Below, one piece after another: positions 21,864 to 35,139 of a stretch of 64,000 nucleotides of DNA. Source of the DNA: Nemertoderma westbladi (taxonomy: Eukaryota > Xenacoelomorpha > Nemertodermatida > Nemertodermatidae). Numbering within the stretch: position 1 is the stretch's first letter; each line of letters begins with the position of its first letter. The DNA lies in NCBI GenBank assembly GCA_032718475.1, contig JAUCBJ010004487.1, positions 1-64,000 on the forward strand, read 5' to 3'. A program made the position numbers and the translations under genes. The notes beneath the pieces are model-generated. The model was given only the letters and a program-made list of their open reading frames with translations, was not told the origin of the DNA and did not search any database.

Positions 21864-22077
21864 TCTTTTATTGGACTGCCTTCCTGTGAGGCGCCATCTA
21901 CAGTGAAATCTTCGGGTAGAGAGGCAGCCTGATCTTCGTGTAGAATCTCTTCGTTCTCAATTGTCTCCGAAACTGAGGATTTAGAATCAGAATCAGATGG
22001 GCAATACTCAGGATCGCAAACTATGTCATCTATATCAGTAATATTAGAACTATCTATTGTTACAAGATTGAAGTATC
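21864..22077 (-). CDS. Possible coding exon or transposon-derived C-terminal fragment, acidic/Ser-rich
   Basis: The minus strand is open for about 71 codons between stops and reads DIDDIVCDPEYCPSDSDSK, then SSVSETIENEEILHEDQ, ending SPIKDNKQ before TGA. It has no Met near its start, so it would need splicing or an upstream frame. The acidic, serine-rich composition and the DPEYCPSDSDS string resemble N-terminal regions of transposase-derived proteins, but I cannot name a family. It may be chance. Confidence 0.3.
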
Positions 22078-24873
22078 AACGTAGTTTTGACAACCTTCTG
22101 GATCATCACCAGAGCGCCTATCACACTATTGTCAGTTCATTCATTGAGGACCACACTGTTGAAATTGTGGATGCAACCTCTTCCAACCCTGTGGCTCCTA
22201 CACCAAATCCAACCTCTTCCAACCCTGCGTCACCCACACCAACACCAACCTCTTCCAACCCTGTGGCTCCTACACAAACTCCAACCTCTTCCAACCATGG
22301 CTCCTACACCAACTCCAACCTCTTCCAACCATGGCTCCTACACCAAATCCAACCTCTCCCAACCCTATGGCTCCCACACCAACTCCAACCTCTTCCAACC
22401 CTGTGGCTCCTACACAAACTCCAACCTCTTCCAACAATGGCTCCTACACCAACTCCAACCTCTTCCAACCATGGCTCCTACACCAAATCCAACCTCTTCC
22501 AACCATGGCCCCTACACCAACTCCAACCTCTTCCAACCATGGCTACACCAACTCCAACCTCTTCCAACCCTGTGGCTCGCACGCCAACTCCAACCTCTTC
22601 CAACCCTGTGGCTCCTACACAAACTCCAACCTCTTCCAACCATGGCTCCTACACCAACTCCAACCTCTTCCAACCATGGCTCCTACACCAAATCCAACCT
22701 CTTCCAACCCTATGGCTCCCACACCAACTCCAACCTTTTCCGCCCCTACACCAACTCCAACCTCTTCCAACCATGGCTCCTACACCAAATCCAACCTCTT
22801 CCAACCCTATGGCTCCCACACCAACTCCAACCTCTTCCAACCCTGTGGCTCCTACACAAACTCCAACCTCTTCCAACCATGGCCCCTACACCAACTCCAA
22901 CCTCTTCCAACCATGGCTACACCAACTCCAACCTCTTCCAACCCTGTGGCAACCACACCAACTCCAACCTCTTCCAACCCTGTGGCTCCCACACCAACTC
23001 AACCTCTTCCAACCCTGTGGCTCCCACACCAACTCCAACCTCTTCCAACCCTGTGACTCCTAAACCAACTCCAACCTCTTCCAACCCTGTGGCTCCCATA
23101 CAACACCAACTCCAACCTCTCCAACCATGTGGCTCCTACACAAACTCCAACCTCTTCCAACCATGGCTCCTACACCAACTCCAACCTCTTCCAACCCTGT
23201 GGCTCCCATACCACACCAACTCCAACCCTGTGGCACCTATACAAACTCCAACCTCTTCCAACCATGGCTCCTGCACCAACTCCAACCCTGTGGCTCCCAC
23301 ACAAACTCCAACCTCTTCCAACCATGGCTCCTACACCAACTCCAACCTCTTCCAACCATGGCTACACCAACTCCAACCTCTTCTAACCATGGCTCCTACA
23401 CCAACTCCAACCTCTTCCAACCATGGCTCCTACACCAACTCCAACCTCTTCCAACCCGGTGGCTCCTACACCAACTCCAACCTCTTCCAACCCGGTGGCT
23501 CCTACACCAACTCCAACCTCCTCCAACCCTGTGGCTCCTACACCAACTCCAACCCTGTGGCTCCCACACAAATTCCAACCTCTTCCAACCATGGCTCCTA
23601 CACCAACTCCAACCTCTTCCAACCTTGTGGCTCCCACACCAACTCCAACCTCTTCCAACCCTGTGGTTCCCACACCAACTCCAACCTCTTCCAACTCTGT
23701 GGCTCCCACACCAACTCCAATCTCTTCCAACCATGGCTCCTACACCAACTCCAACCTCTTCCAACCCTGTGGCACCAACACCAACTCCAACCTCTTCCAA
23801 CCCTGTGGCTCCCACACCAACTCCAACCTCTTCCAACCCTGTGGCTCCCACACCAACTCCAACCTCTTCCAACCCTGTGGCTCCTAAACCAACTCCAACC
23901 TCTTCCAACCCTGTGGCTCCCATACCACACCAACTCCAACCTCTTCCAACCATGTGGCTCCTACACAAACTCCAACCTCTTCCAACCATGGCTCCTACAC
24001 CGACTCCAACCTATTCGAAACCTTGTGGCTCCCATACCACACCAAGTCCAACCTCTTCCAACTGTGTGCCTCCTACACAAACTACAACCTCTTCCAACCA
24101 TGGCTCCTACACCAACTCCAACCCTATTGCTCCCACACAAACTCCAACCTCTTCCAACCATGGCTCCTACACCAACTCCAACCTCTTCCAACCATGGCTA
24201 CACCAACTCCAACCTCTTCTAACCCCGCGTCACCCACACCAACTCCAACCTCTTCCAACCCTGTGGCTCCTACACCAACTCCAACCTATTCCAACCCTGG
24301 CTCCTACACCAACTCCAAACTCTTCTAACCCTGTGGCTCCCACACCAACTCCAACCTCTTCCAACCATGGCTCCTACACCAACTCCAACCTCTTCCAACC
24401 CTGTGGCTCCCACACCATCACCAACCACTTCCAACCCTGTGGCACCTAAACCAACTCCAACCTCTTCCAACCCTGTGGCTCCTAAACCAACTCAAACCTC
24501 TTCCAACCCTGTGGATCCCAAACTAACTCAAACCTCTTTCAACCCTGTGGCTCCCAAACCAACTCAAACCTCTTCCAACTCTGTGGCACCCAAACTAACT
24601 CAAACCTCTTTCAACCCTGTGGCTCCCAAACCAACTCAAACCTCTTCCAACTCTGTGGCACCCACACCAACTCAAACCTCTTCCAACCCTGTGGCTCCCA
24701 AACAAACTCCAACCTCTTCCAACCCTGTGGCTCCTAAACCAACTCAAACCTCTTCCAACCCCGTGCTTCCTAAACCAACTCAATCCTCTTCCAACCCTGT
24801 GGCTACCAAGCGAACTCCAACGCCGCCAAACGCAGCGTCCCCCATACCACCAACTGTAACTTCAACTGGCTAG
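22023..24873 (+). pseudogene. Mucin-like Pro/Thr/Ser VNTR sequence, frame-broken
   Basis: A non-repetitive start (SFDNLLDHHQSAYHTIVSSF) resembles the opening of a SEA domain, the module often found beside mucin repeats. From about 22,175 a 36-bp VNTR encodes TPTPTSSNPVAP in frame with that start. Many units are 34 bp or shorter, so the frame shifts repeatedly. The last part (24,367-24,873) returns to the PTS frame, diverges to KPTQTSSN units and ends with PTVTSTG and a stop. A mucin-type extracellular exon that has decayed, or one damaged by assembly error in the repeat, fits best. No signal peptide or complete SEA domain is visible. Confidence 0.4.
22175..24850. repeat. 36-bp VNTR with 34-bp and shorter variants, about 75 copies
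   Basis: The units are built from CCAACCTCTTCCAACC, then CTGTGGCTCC or ATGGCTCC, then TACACCAACT. The 36-bp form keeps reading frame; the ATGGCTCC form loses 2 bp. The 3' end (24,430-24,800) has a distinct subfamily with AAACCAACTCAAACC, suggesting older, less homogenised units at that edge. Confidence 0.93.
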
Positions 24874-24879
24874 GGACAG

Positions 24880-25317
24880 CATTGACATTCCCACAAAATT
24901 TTCGGTAGCTACATCTCCTCCGACTTTCAACTCCAGTTGGATAACCTTATCATCCTCACTTGTCCTATTTCTTTTCGGATATGATTTTATTAATTCATTT
25001 CTTTTTTTCGTTTTCGAATCTTGTAGTTCTTATTTTCTGACTCAATGATAAAGCCCATAAAATCACTCTAATTAATGTCTTCCTTCGCTATCTTCAGCAG
25101 CCGTTACTTCCACCAGTCACGTAAATGTATAGGCCTAATTCTAATATCTACAGTATAGTCTTCAGTGTGTACTGTTAATGTATACATTTTATATGCAATG
25201 TATGATAATTCAAGTTTCAGTATTACATGTACAGGCGTAAGACATACTGATGCTCAATTTGCCCTTGACGTCCCTCATAGATATCGCATTAAAAAAATTA
25301 CCAAGAAATAGCACGTC
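24880..25317. other. No gene seen
   Basis: Unique-looking AT-rich DNA between two satellite arrays. Confidence 0.5.
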
Positions 25318-28300
25318 ATGAAGTATTGGGATTCGGGGTTCATGGAGTATTGGGATTTGGAATCCATTGGGTATTGTGGTTTGGAATCCATTGGTTATTG
25401 TGGTTTGGAATCCATTGGGTATTGTTGTTTGGAATCCATTGGGTATTGTGGTTTGGAATCCATTGGGTATTGTGGTTTGGAATCCATTGGGTATTGTGGT
25501 TTGGAATCCATTGACTATTGTGGTTTGGAATCCATTCGGTATTGTGGTTTGAAATCCATTGGGTATTGTGGTTTGGAATCCATTGGGTATTGGGGTTTGA
25601 AATCCCTGGAGTATTGGGGTTTGGAATCCATGGAGTATTGGGGTTTGGAATCCATGGAGTATTGGGCTTTGGAATCCATGGAGTATTGGGATTTGGGATC
25701 CATGGAGTATTGGGATTTGGGATTCATGGAGTATTGGGGTTTGGAATCCATGGAGTATTGGGGTTTGGAATCCATTGAGTATTGGGGTTTGAAATCCCTG
25801 GAGTATTGGGGTTTGGGATTTATGGAGTATTGGGATTCATGGAGTATTGGGGTTTGGAATCCATGGAGTATTGGGATTTGGGATTCATGGAGTATTGGGA
25901 TTTGGGATTCATGGAGTATTGGGATTTGGGAGTCATGGAGTATTGGGATTTGGAATCCATTGAGTATTGGGATTTGGAATCCATTGGGTGTTGGGATTTG
26001 AAATCCATGGAGTATTGGGATTTGGAATCCATGGAGTATTGGGATTTGGAATCTATGGAGTATTGGGATTTGGGATTCATGGAGTATTGGGATTTGGGAG
26101 TCATGGAGTATTGGGATTTGGAATCCATTGAGTATTGGGATTTGGAATCCATTGGATGTTGGGATTTGAAATCCATGGAGTATTGGTATTTCGAATCCAT
26201 AGAGTATTGGGATTTGGAATCCATGGAGTATTGGGGTTTGAAATCCATGGAGTATTGGGATTTGGGATTCATGGAGTATTGGGATTTGGGAGTCATGGAG
26301 TATTGGTATTTGGAATCCATTGAGTATTGGGATTTGGAATCCATTGGGTGTTGAGATTTGAAATCCATGGAGTATTGGGATTTGGAATCCATGGAGTATT
26401 GGGATTTGGAATCCATGGAGTATTGGGATTTGGGATTCATGGAGTATTGGGGTTTGGAATCCATGGAGTATTGGGGTATGGAATCCATTGAGTATTGGGG
26501 TTTGAAATCCCTGAAGTATTGGGATTTGGAATCCATTGGATATTGTGGTTTGAAATCCATGGAGTATTGGTATTTCGAATCCATAGAGTATTGGGATTTG
26601 GAATCCATGGAGTATTGGGGTTTGAAATCCATGGAGTATTGGGATTTGGGATTCATGGAGTATTGGGATTTGGGATTCATGGAGTATTGGGATTTGGGAG
26701 TCATGGAGTATTGGGATTTGGAATCCATTGAGTATTGGGATTTGGAATCCATTGGGTGTTGGGATTTGAAATCCATGGCGTATTGGGATTTGGAATCCAT
26801 GGAGTATTGGGATTTGGAATCCATGGAGTATTGGGATTTGGGATTCATGGAGTATTGGGGTTTGGAATCCATGGAGTATTGGGGTATGGAATCCATTGAG
26901 TATTGGGGTTTGAAATCCCTGAAGTATTGGGATTTTGAATCCATTGGGTATTGTGGTTTGGAATCCATTGGGTATTGGGGTTTGAAATCCATGGAGTATT
27001 GGGGTTTGGAATCCATGGAGTATTGGGATTTGGAATCCATTGGGTATGGGGGTTTGAAATCCATTGGGTATTGTGGTTTGGAATCCATTGATTATTGGGG
27101 TTTGAAATTCATGGAGTATTGGGATTTGGAATCCATGGAGTATTGGGATTTGGGATTCATGGAGTATTGGGGTTTGGAATCCATGGAGTATTGGGGTTTG
27201 GAATCCATGGAGTATTGGGATTTGGGATTCATGGAGTATTGGGGTTTGGAATCCATGGAGTATTGGGGTATGGAATCCATTGAGTATTGGGGTTTGAAAT
27301 CCCTGAAGTATTGGGATTTTGAATCCATTGGGTATTGTGGTTTGGAATCCATTGGGTATTGGGGTTTGAAATCCATGGAGTATTGGGGTTTGGAATCCAT
27401 GGAGTATTGGGATTTGGAATCCATTGGGTATGGGGGTTTGAAATCCATTGGGTATTGTGGTTTGGAATCCATTGAGTATTGGGGTTTGAAATCCATGGAG
27501 TATTGGGATTTGAAATCCATGGAGTATTGGGATTTGGGATTCATGGAGTATTGGGGTTTGGAATCCATGGAGTATTGGGGTTTGGAATCCATTGAGTATT
27601 GGGGTTTGAAATCCCTGGAGTATTGGGATTTGGAATCAATTGGGTGTTGGGATTTGGGACTCATGGAGTATTGGGATTTGGGATTCATGGAGTATTGGGG
27701 TTTGGAATCCCTGCAGTATTGGGGTTTGGAATCCATGGAGTATTGGGATTTGGGATTCATGGAGTTTTGGGGTTTGGGATTCATGGTGTATTGGGGTTTG
27801 GAATCCCTGGAGTATTGGGGTTTGGAATCCTTGGAGTATTGGGATTTGGGATTCATGGAGTATTGTGGTTTGGAATCCATGGAGTATTGGGGTTTGGAAT
27901 CCATGGAGTATTGGGATTTGGGATTCATGGAGTATTGGGATTTGGGATTCATGGAGCATTGTGATTTGGGAGTCATGGAGTATTGGGAATTGGAATCCAT
28001 TGGGTATTGGGGTTTGGAATCCATTGAGTATTGGGGTTTGGAATCAATGGAGTATTTGGATTTGGGATTCATGGAGTATTGGGATTTGGGAGTCATGGAG
28101 TATTGGGATTTGGAATCCATTGGGTATTGGGGTTTGGAATCCATTGAGTATTGGGGTTTGGAATCCATGGAGTATTGGGGTTTGGAATCCATCGAGTATT
28201 GGGATTTGGGATTCATGGAGTATTGGGATTTGGAATCCATTGGGTATTGGGGTTTGGAATCCATGGAGTATTGGGGTTTGGGATTCATGGAGTATTGGGA

Positions 28301-30186
28301 TTCATGGAGTATTGGGATTTGGAATCCATTGGGTATTGGGGTTTGAAATCCATGGAGTATTGGGGTTTGGGATTCATGGAGTATTGGGATTTGGGATTCA
28401 TGGGGTATTGGGATTTGGAATCCATGAAGTATTGGGGTTTGGGATTCATGGAGTATTGGGATTTGGGATTCATGGAGTATTGGGATTTGGAATCCATTGG
28501 GTATTGGGGTTTGGAATCCATGGATTATTGGGGTTTGGGATTCATGGAGTATTGGGGTTTGGAATCCATGGAGTATTGGGATTTGGGATCCATGGAGTAT
28601 TGGGATTTGGGAATCCATGGAGTATTGGGGTTTGGGATTCATGGAGTATTGGGATTTCGGATTCATGGAGTATTGGGATTTGGAATCCATTGGGTATTGG
28701 GGTTTGAAATCCATGGAGTATTGGGGTTTGGGATTCATGGAGTATTGGGATTAGGGATTCATGGGGTATTGGGATTTGGAATCCATGGAGTATTGGGGTT
28801 TGGGATTCATGGAGTATTTGGATTTGGGATTCATGGAGTATTGGGATTTGGAATCCATTGGGTATTGGGGTTTGGAATCCATGGAGTATTGGGATTTGGG
28901 ATTCATGGAGTATTGGGGTTTGGAATCCATTGGGTATTGGGGTTTGGAATCCATGGGGTATAGGGGTTTGGAATCCATGGAGTATTGTGGTTTGGGATTC
29001 ATGGAGTATTGGTGTTTGGGATTCATGGAGTATTGGGGTTTGGAATCCATGGAGTATTGGGGTTTGGAATCCATGGAGTATTGGGGTTTGGAATCCATGG
29101 AGTATTGGGGTTTGGAATCCATGGAGTATTGGGGTTTGGAATCCATGGAGTATTGGGATTTGGGATTCATGGAGTATTGGGATTTGGGATTCATGGAGTA
29201 TTGGGATTTGGGAGTCATGGAGTATTGGAATTTGGAATCCATGGAGTATTGGGGTTTGGAATCCATGGAGTATTTGGATTTGGGATTCATGGAGTATTGG
29301 GATTTGGGAGTCATGGAGTATTGGGATTTGGAATCCATTGGGTATTGGGGTTTGGAATCCATTGAGTATTGGGGTTTGGAATCCATGGAGTATTGGAGTT
29401 TGGAATCCATGGAGTATTGGGATTCATGGAGCATTGGGATTTGGGATTCATGGAATATTGGGATTTGAAATCCATTGGGTATTGGGGTTTGAAATCCATG
29501 GAGTATTGGGGTTTGGGATTCATGGAGTATTGGGATTTGGGATTCATGGGGTATTGGGATTTGGAATCCATGGAGTATTGGGGTTTGGGATTCATGGAGT
29601 ATTGGGATTTGGGATTCATGGAGTATTGGGATTTGGAATCCATTGGGTATTGGGGTTTGGAATTCATGGAGTATTGGGGTTTGGGATTCATGGAGTATTG
29701 GGATTTGGGATTCATGGGGTATTGGGATTTGGAATCCATGGAGTATTGGGGTTTGGGATTCATGGAGTATTTGGATTTGGGATTCATGGAGTATTGGGAT
29801 TTGGAATCCATTGGGTATTGGGGTTTGAAATCCATGGAGTATTGGGGTTTGGGATTCATGGAGTATTGGGATTTGGGATTCATGGAGTATTGGGATTTGG
29901 AATCCATTGGGTATTGGGGTTTGGAATCCATGGAGTATTGGGGTTTCGGATTTATGGAGTATTGGGATTTGGAATCCATGGAGTATTGGGGTTTGGGATT
30001 CATGGAGTATTGGGATTTGGGATTCATGGAGTATTGGGATTTGGAATCCATTGGGTATTGGGGTTTGGAATCCATGGAGTATTGGGGTTTGGGATTTATG
30101 GAGTATTGGGTTTTGGGATTCATGGAGTATTGGGATTTGGGAGTCATGGAGTATTGGGATTTGGAATCCATTGGGTATTGGGGTTC
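25318..30186. repeat. 24-bp satellite, about 200 copies, with higher-order periodicity
   Basis: The forward frame of a unit reads MEYWDLES; units alternate GGAATCCAT, GGGATTCAT and GAAATCCAT endings. As 24 is divisible by 3 and units lack stops, all frames on both strands stay open for hundreds of codons. Rare marker units (TATTTCGAATCC at 26,187 and 26,571; GGGGTATGGAATCC at 26,473, 26,881 and 27,265) recur at 384 or 408 bp, that is 16 or 17 units, showing block amplification. Confidence 0.95.
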
Positions 30187-30189
30187 TAT

Positions 30190-32300
30190 TTCAGAAAATA
30201 ATTTCGTATTACATGGGGAAAAATTATATTTTTTTTTCAATTTGTCTTATTTAGTTCATTTTATTAAGTTGAAAAATGCATAATATAAATACTGGCCGGG
30301 GGAAGAGTGCACCCAGGCCGCCAAGTCTTTAAACGGGCCCTGCTAGTAGCCACCCATTTTAGTGATGTACGGGTACAAGACCTGTACTGACTTCTATACA
30401 GATGGCAATTCTAGCCATATTTTTGCACACCAAAATAACACAGGACTAATTAATTGAAATTAATTGTATTTTAAATTACATTAAAATAAAACAATTTTTG
30501 GGTTTGGTTAATGTGTGTCCAGCGCCAAAGCTGATGACGATAGCTAAATCGCCCCCGAAAATCCATCAACTGTGTCTGTCTGTTTTTACATTTTTTCGCC
30601 CCCCATTTTTTTCTCCCGGGGGCAATGGACCCACCCGACCCCCCCCCCCCCCCCCCTCGGCACGCCACTGATGCGATATTGACAAATACTCTAAAAATTA
30701 TACTACTAATTATCTCAAGGCATCCAAAATTCACACATAACTGCAATGATCAATTTAGGGGATGTTGACACCTTAAAAATATGAGTTGAGTGATTAGTTC
30801 TCGAGTTATTGTACAAAATTGTCAAGGCTAGGTCCACCAATTGATGACCTTATATTGAGTTGACCCAGTCCAGACATTTTGTATAGTTGGCCTTATTGAA
30901 TAGATATCATTTTTGGATCAAAAAATTACTGCCAGAAACAGATTCTCCATCATCGATTATCCCAAATAGCTTATAATATAGTGAGTGTGAATGAGTGGCC
31001 ATTATTAGTAATCTATTCCTTTACACTGTGTAGCAGTGCACTGTTTAAAAAGTCGGCCCATAAGTTTTAGGGCCTAGCAGTCGGCTACACGGCCTGTCTT
31101 CTACTGTAGTAGGCCTTGCTAGTGGCTACAGCAGTAGCAGTACAGCCACTCCACAGATAGCTACAGAAAGAGAAACACAAGATTCAGGTACCGGTACCGG
31201 TACTCCTGTACCCATTCTATCATTGCAAGGAAAGGGCAGGACAGCAGGAGGGTGGGCCTAGCTCTGATTTCTGACTTTTTAAATTTTGCACATACAGTCA
31301 TACCAGTCTGCCGGTACTGCAGTACCTACCGGTACTGACATATTATCTGATTAACGCACTGAGTTAGTACAGTAGTATGTAGTAGGCATACCCTGATACC
31401 TATTCCAGTATTCTGTATTCAAATTACAATCAGACAATACCTACAGTTGTACAGTGCTACAGACCTCTGGACCTAAGCTGCTAAGCCCTACAGATGACAG
31501 AATCAGTTAAATCTGTTAATTACATACTGACATAATACAGTAATACATTTAGTTTCTTTCCGTCTTTAGCTTATACCAGGATACCGATGTACTGCAGTAC
31601 TGATGTAACAGAGAATTTCAACTCCCCATGCAGCCATGCTGCCATGCAAACTCCAAAATCACTCCTGCCCTCCCCGGTTGCCGGTTTAAAATCCCTACTG
31701 CAGTATGCAGTAGTGTATTCTCACTCCTGCACTCCCGGGCAGCCGGGGTGTATTTTCCCTAGTGTAGTAATTTAACCCCCTCCAGTCCAGTAGTCAGCCA
31801 GTGGTCCAGTCTGCCAGTGAAAACTCACCACTGCATTTATCAATTTTCACTCTGCCAGCACTCTGTGCAAATCCAGCCCCGGTTGCCGGTTAAATTTTCC
31901 CTATTCGGTATTCTGGTATTCTCTCTCCCGGTGTATTTTTTTGTATCTTCCCAGCTTCCAGTCTTCTACAGTCTGACATTCAGACAGTACTGCAGTAGGC
32001 CTACAGGCTCAAGGCTGACAGGTACTGACGGTGAAGTTTTAGGTGGTGGAAATTATCTGCTACACCGGTACTACTGTCTGACTGTACTGTACTCGTCCAT
32101 AGTCAATATACCTTGTATGATATATAGTTTATATACTGATATATACCGGAAATAGGCCTAGCCTAACAGCCTTACCTTAAGTAGGCCCTAGTCTTCTTTT
32201 CTTTATTCTGTTATACAGTTATACTGTTATATGTGAAGTGAAGAAAAGTTGGTGTTTTCGAATTTATAACTAACTGACTAAGTACTGAATTATATTTTTA
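30190..32300. other. Intergenic upstream of SERP1; no gene
   Basis: Contains a C tract (about 30,640-30,656) and palindrome-rich DNA with ACCGGTACCGG and GGCCTA motifs (31,050-32,160). Open frames here lack recognisable motifs. Confidence 0.5.
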
Positions 32301-32308
32301 TTAGGCCT

Positions 32309-32315
32309 ATATAAT
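32309..32315 (+). promoter_or_regulatory. Possible TATA box of SERP1
   Basis: TATATAA lies 43-49 bp before the SERP1 start codon. If used, transcription would begin only about 20 bp before the ATG. The background is AT-rich, so chance is possible. Confidence 0.25.
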
Positions 32316-32354
32316 ATAAGTGGAGTACGGTAAATTTCAAATTCACTATCTTGA

Positions 32355-32552
<198 letters not shown>

Positions 32553-32559
32553 ACTTCAA

Positions 32560-34300
32560 CTTATAAGATATACCCGTACTTTATATTTTTCCATGAATCG
32601 ATACGTTTTGGCTGGTTTTTCATCGATTGAGATTGCTTGGGGTTGGTTCGTGGTTACGGTTGCGGTTGTCGTATCGGGAACTTCCTCGCCATTTCCGTTT
32701 TTCCGGTATTCCAGTTTCCGTTTGTCCTTTCAGCTTATTTAATCTAGGGTTTCAATATTATGAATTAAACCCATTGTAAGCGTATAATATCATAATATTG
32801 AATTTCATAAAAATATGTTCTTACATTTGTACTACATTATTAAACCTGTATTTATAAACTGGTGCGGTAGTATTTATTTATTGCTTTTTAAATTAATTAG
32901 TCCATCAATACAGTAAAGATTATATATTCTATTCTATTCATAGTTAGATAGAAACCCACCGTAATTATCGTAAAAAATGAACTGAAAAATCTGTAATATA
33001 TATGAATTGTTCGTGATTTTTATTTCAATTTCCTGGTGTTATTGATACATTGTAATTGAGAAAACATCGAACCGATTTCTGGCGTATTATAATTAAATTA
33101 AACGCCAAAACCAACTGTCCAACATTTCGTTTATCATTGAGCCATTCCTAGCAACTGTCAGTAACTAATTACACTATTAAGTAACCAAGTAACTCAGTTA
33201 CCATAATCTGTCTATTATTATATATTCTTTATTTTTGGTTATTGCTAATATAGATGTGGGTGAATGTGTATATATATATATATTTAATTTACTATGTTTG
33301 TTGTTTATGGTTATGCGGTTCCCGGTTGTGGTTATTCAACGGTAAATAAGTTCATCTAAATTCTAAACTAACAATAATTGTTTAAGAAACAGCAACTTTT
33401 ATATCATAAATATATATGAATCACAATATGTTCTAATGCAATGGTTGTGTGGAGAATTGGAATTTATTTCGCAGCTGTCAAGGGCTTATCTTATATTCGT
33501 TTTCAATCTGTTTTACTTTACCATATATTTAAAATTTATTCATCTGAATCATCTGAAATATTATCTGAAACCCTTTATAGACCTTTATAAGACTCTGAAA
33601 ATCGTTTCATTCTTGCTAAGTTTTCATAGTGCTACCAACTGAAACAAAATCTAACGAATTTTGGCTTGTGATTCTAATTTTAGTTTGTACTTTTTATATC
33701 TCACCTCGAGTTTTCCGGTTCATCTATTGGTACTATTCAGTACCAGTTTACTTTGAATTTTAATTCCCAATTTATGTTCCAGTTGCAGTACCGGAATACA
33801 GTTTTAATTGGGTCTGTGTGCTGTGAAAAGTTACCGGAACAATAATACATGATGCAATAATACATACTGAAGTCCGTAAGTCTGATATGTTAAATTTAGC
33901 GGCTTGATCTGGTGGAGGCCCTGCTTCAATCCCTAAGATGGATCAGCACTGACTGGTTGGGCAGTGTTTAAGTGCGTTACACAACCAAGCCTTGCCTTGA
34001 CTGGTCGATAAATGGGAACTAAGGTAACTTGGTTATGAGCGAGCATTGCCTTGTTTAATGAGCCTAAATTATTATCCCATTCAAGAATCAGAACGAGTAG
34101 TGGTATGTAGGATCAGAAAAGTAAAATTTTGGCTAAAGAAAGTTACATTGCAATTGTGCTGTATTGCGTACCGCTTTATCTCGCAACTCTCAGACTCTAT
34201 ATTGCAGACACAGGATTAATGTGAGCTTCAGTAAATAAAAAATGTTAAGTTTCAGTTCTAGTTCCAGAACAAAACATTCAAAACGACTTAGGTTGATATA
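32560..34300. other. Intergenic; no gene seen
   Basis: AT-rich DNA. The block 33,900-34,080 (GGCTTGATCTGGTGG, GCACTGACTGGTTGGGCAG) looks like an old SINE-type repeat but lacks clear boxes. Confidence 0.4.
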
Positions 34301-34307
34301 ACTATTT

Positions 34308-34450
34308 ACATCATTGTGTGCAAAGTAGCACTTTGCAGCGTTATGGCCCGAGTTTATTTATGTACCGAGCGAGTGCATCGAGGGAGGTTTACATAAATAA
34401 ACAAGGGTCTTTAACGCTTAAAAGTGACCTTTGCAAGCAATGATGTATGT
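34308..34450. repeat. Imperfect palindrome / fold-back repeat
   Basis: Arms around ACATCATTGTGTGCAAAG...TTTATTTATGTA and TACATAAATAAA...CTTTGCAAGCAATGATGT are complementary with a few mismatches over about 60 bp each. The CTTTGCAGCGTTA motif from the left arm recurs in 34,970-35,030, part of it as a small palindrome (GCAAAGTAGTACTTTGC). This is probably a non-autonomous fold-back transposon with neighbouring fragments. Confidence 0.55.
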
Positions 34451-35139
34451 AATTTTGTTTCATTATGTCAACTTATCAGCGTTCGGTATGTGAAGAAAAG
34501 ATTTTATGGATACTCATTTATACATTTTAATCATGTACAAATCATTTTAATTCAATTTTTTTAATTCATCATTTTAATCGAATATAAGATACATTTATTA
34601 ACAGGTACACAGTATTAATTATACATTTTAATCTAATTAAAGTTATTGGAAGTTATCTCCTGCATGGATGTGATAAATCATTAATCCATTTTGACTATAG
34701 TCGACTGAAGCAAACTTAGTCAACGTTTTGTGTCCGTTCAGTTTTACTGAACACTGTCTTCACTTTCTTTCCTATTTTAGTGTCTTCTATTGGACGTTTC
34801 GCCATAATGGAATACAATACACGTTAAACAATTATTATTTACATACAGTAGCTAGTCCTGCAGTCCCTTCACTGCAAACTGGATAATAAAGCAGCACTCA
34901 TTAACATACATGGAAATAATAAATTCTGGAATACGGTAATTGAAGTTGTTTCCATGTCATTGATTACTTTGCAGCGTTCCGTCCTATATGCCGCAACGCT
35001 GCAAAGTAGTACTTTGCAGCGTTACGAGTAATTCACAGGAACGCTGTTAAGTTGACAATGTAACAAAATTAGTTTCGCATTTATGTACAATATAGTGGTG
35101 CATGTTACCAAGTAGAACAAGCGAGGCGAGAGAGATTGT

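Noticed and set aside
25318-30283. Frames of up to 662 codons with MEYWDLES, GVLGFGIH or YSMDSKPQ repeats
   Set aside because: A 24-bp stop-free unit is open in every frame on both strands; no unique coding flank, start context or splice signal supports translation.
31587-32155. Two short forward ORFs upstream of SERP1
   Set aside because: Composition follows the palindrome-rich DNA; no motif, signal peptide or conserved feature.
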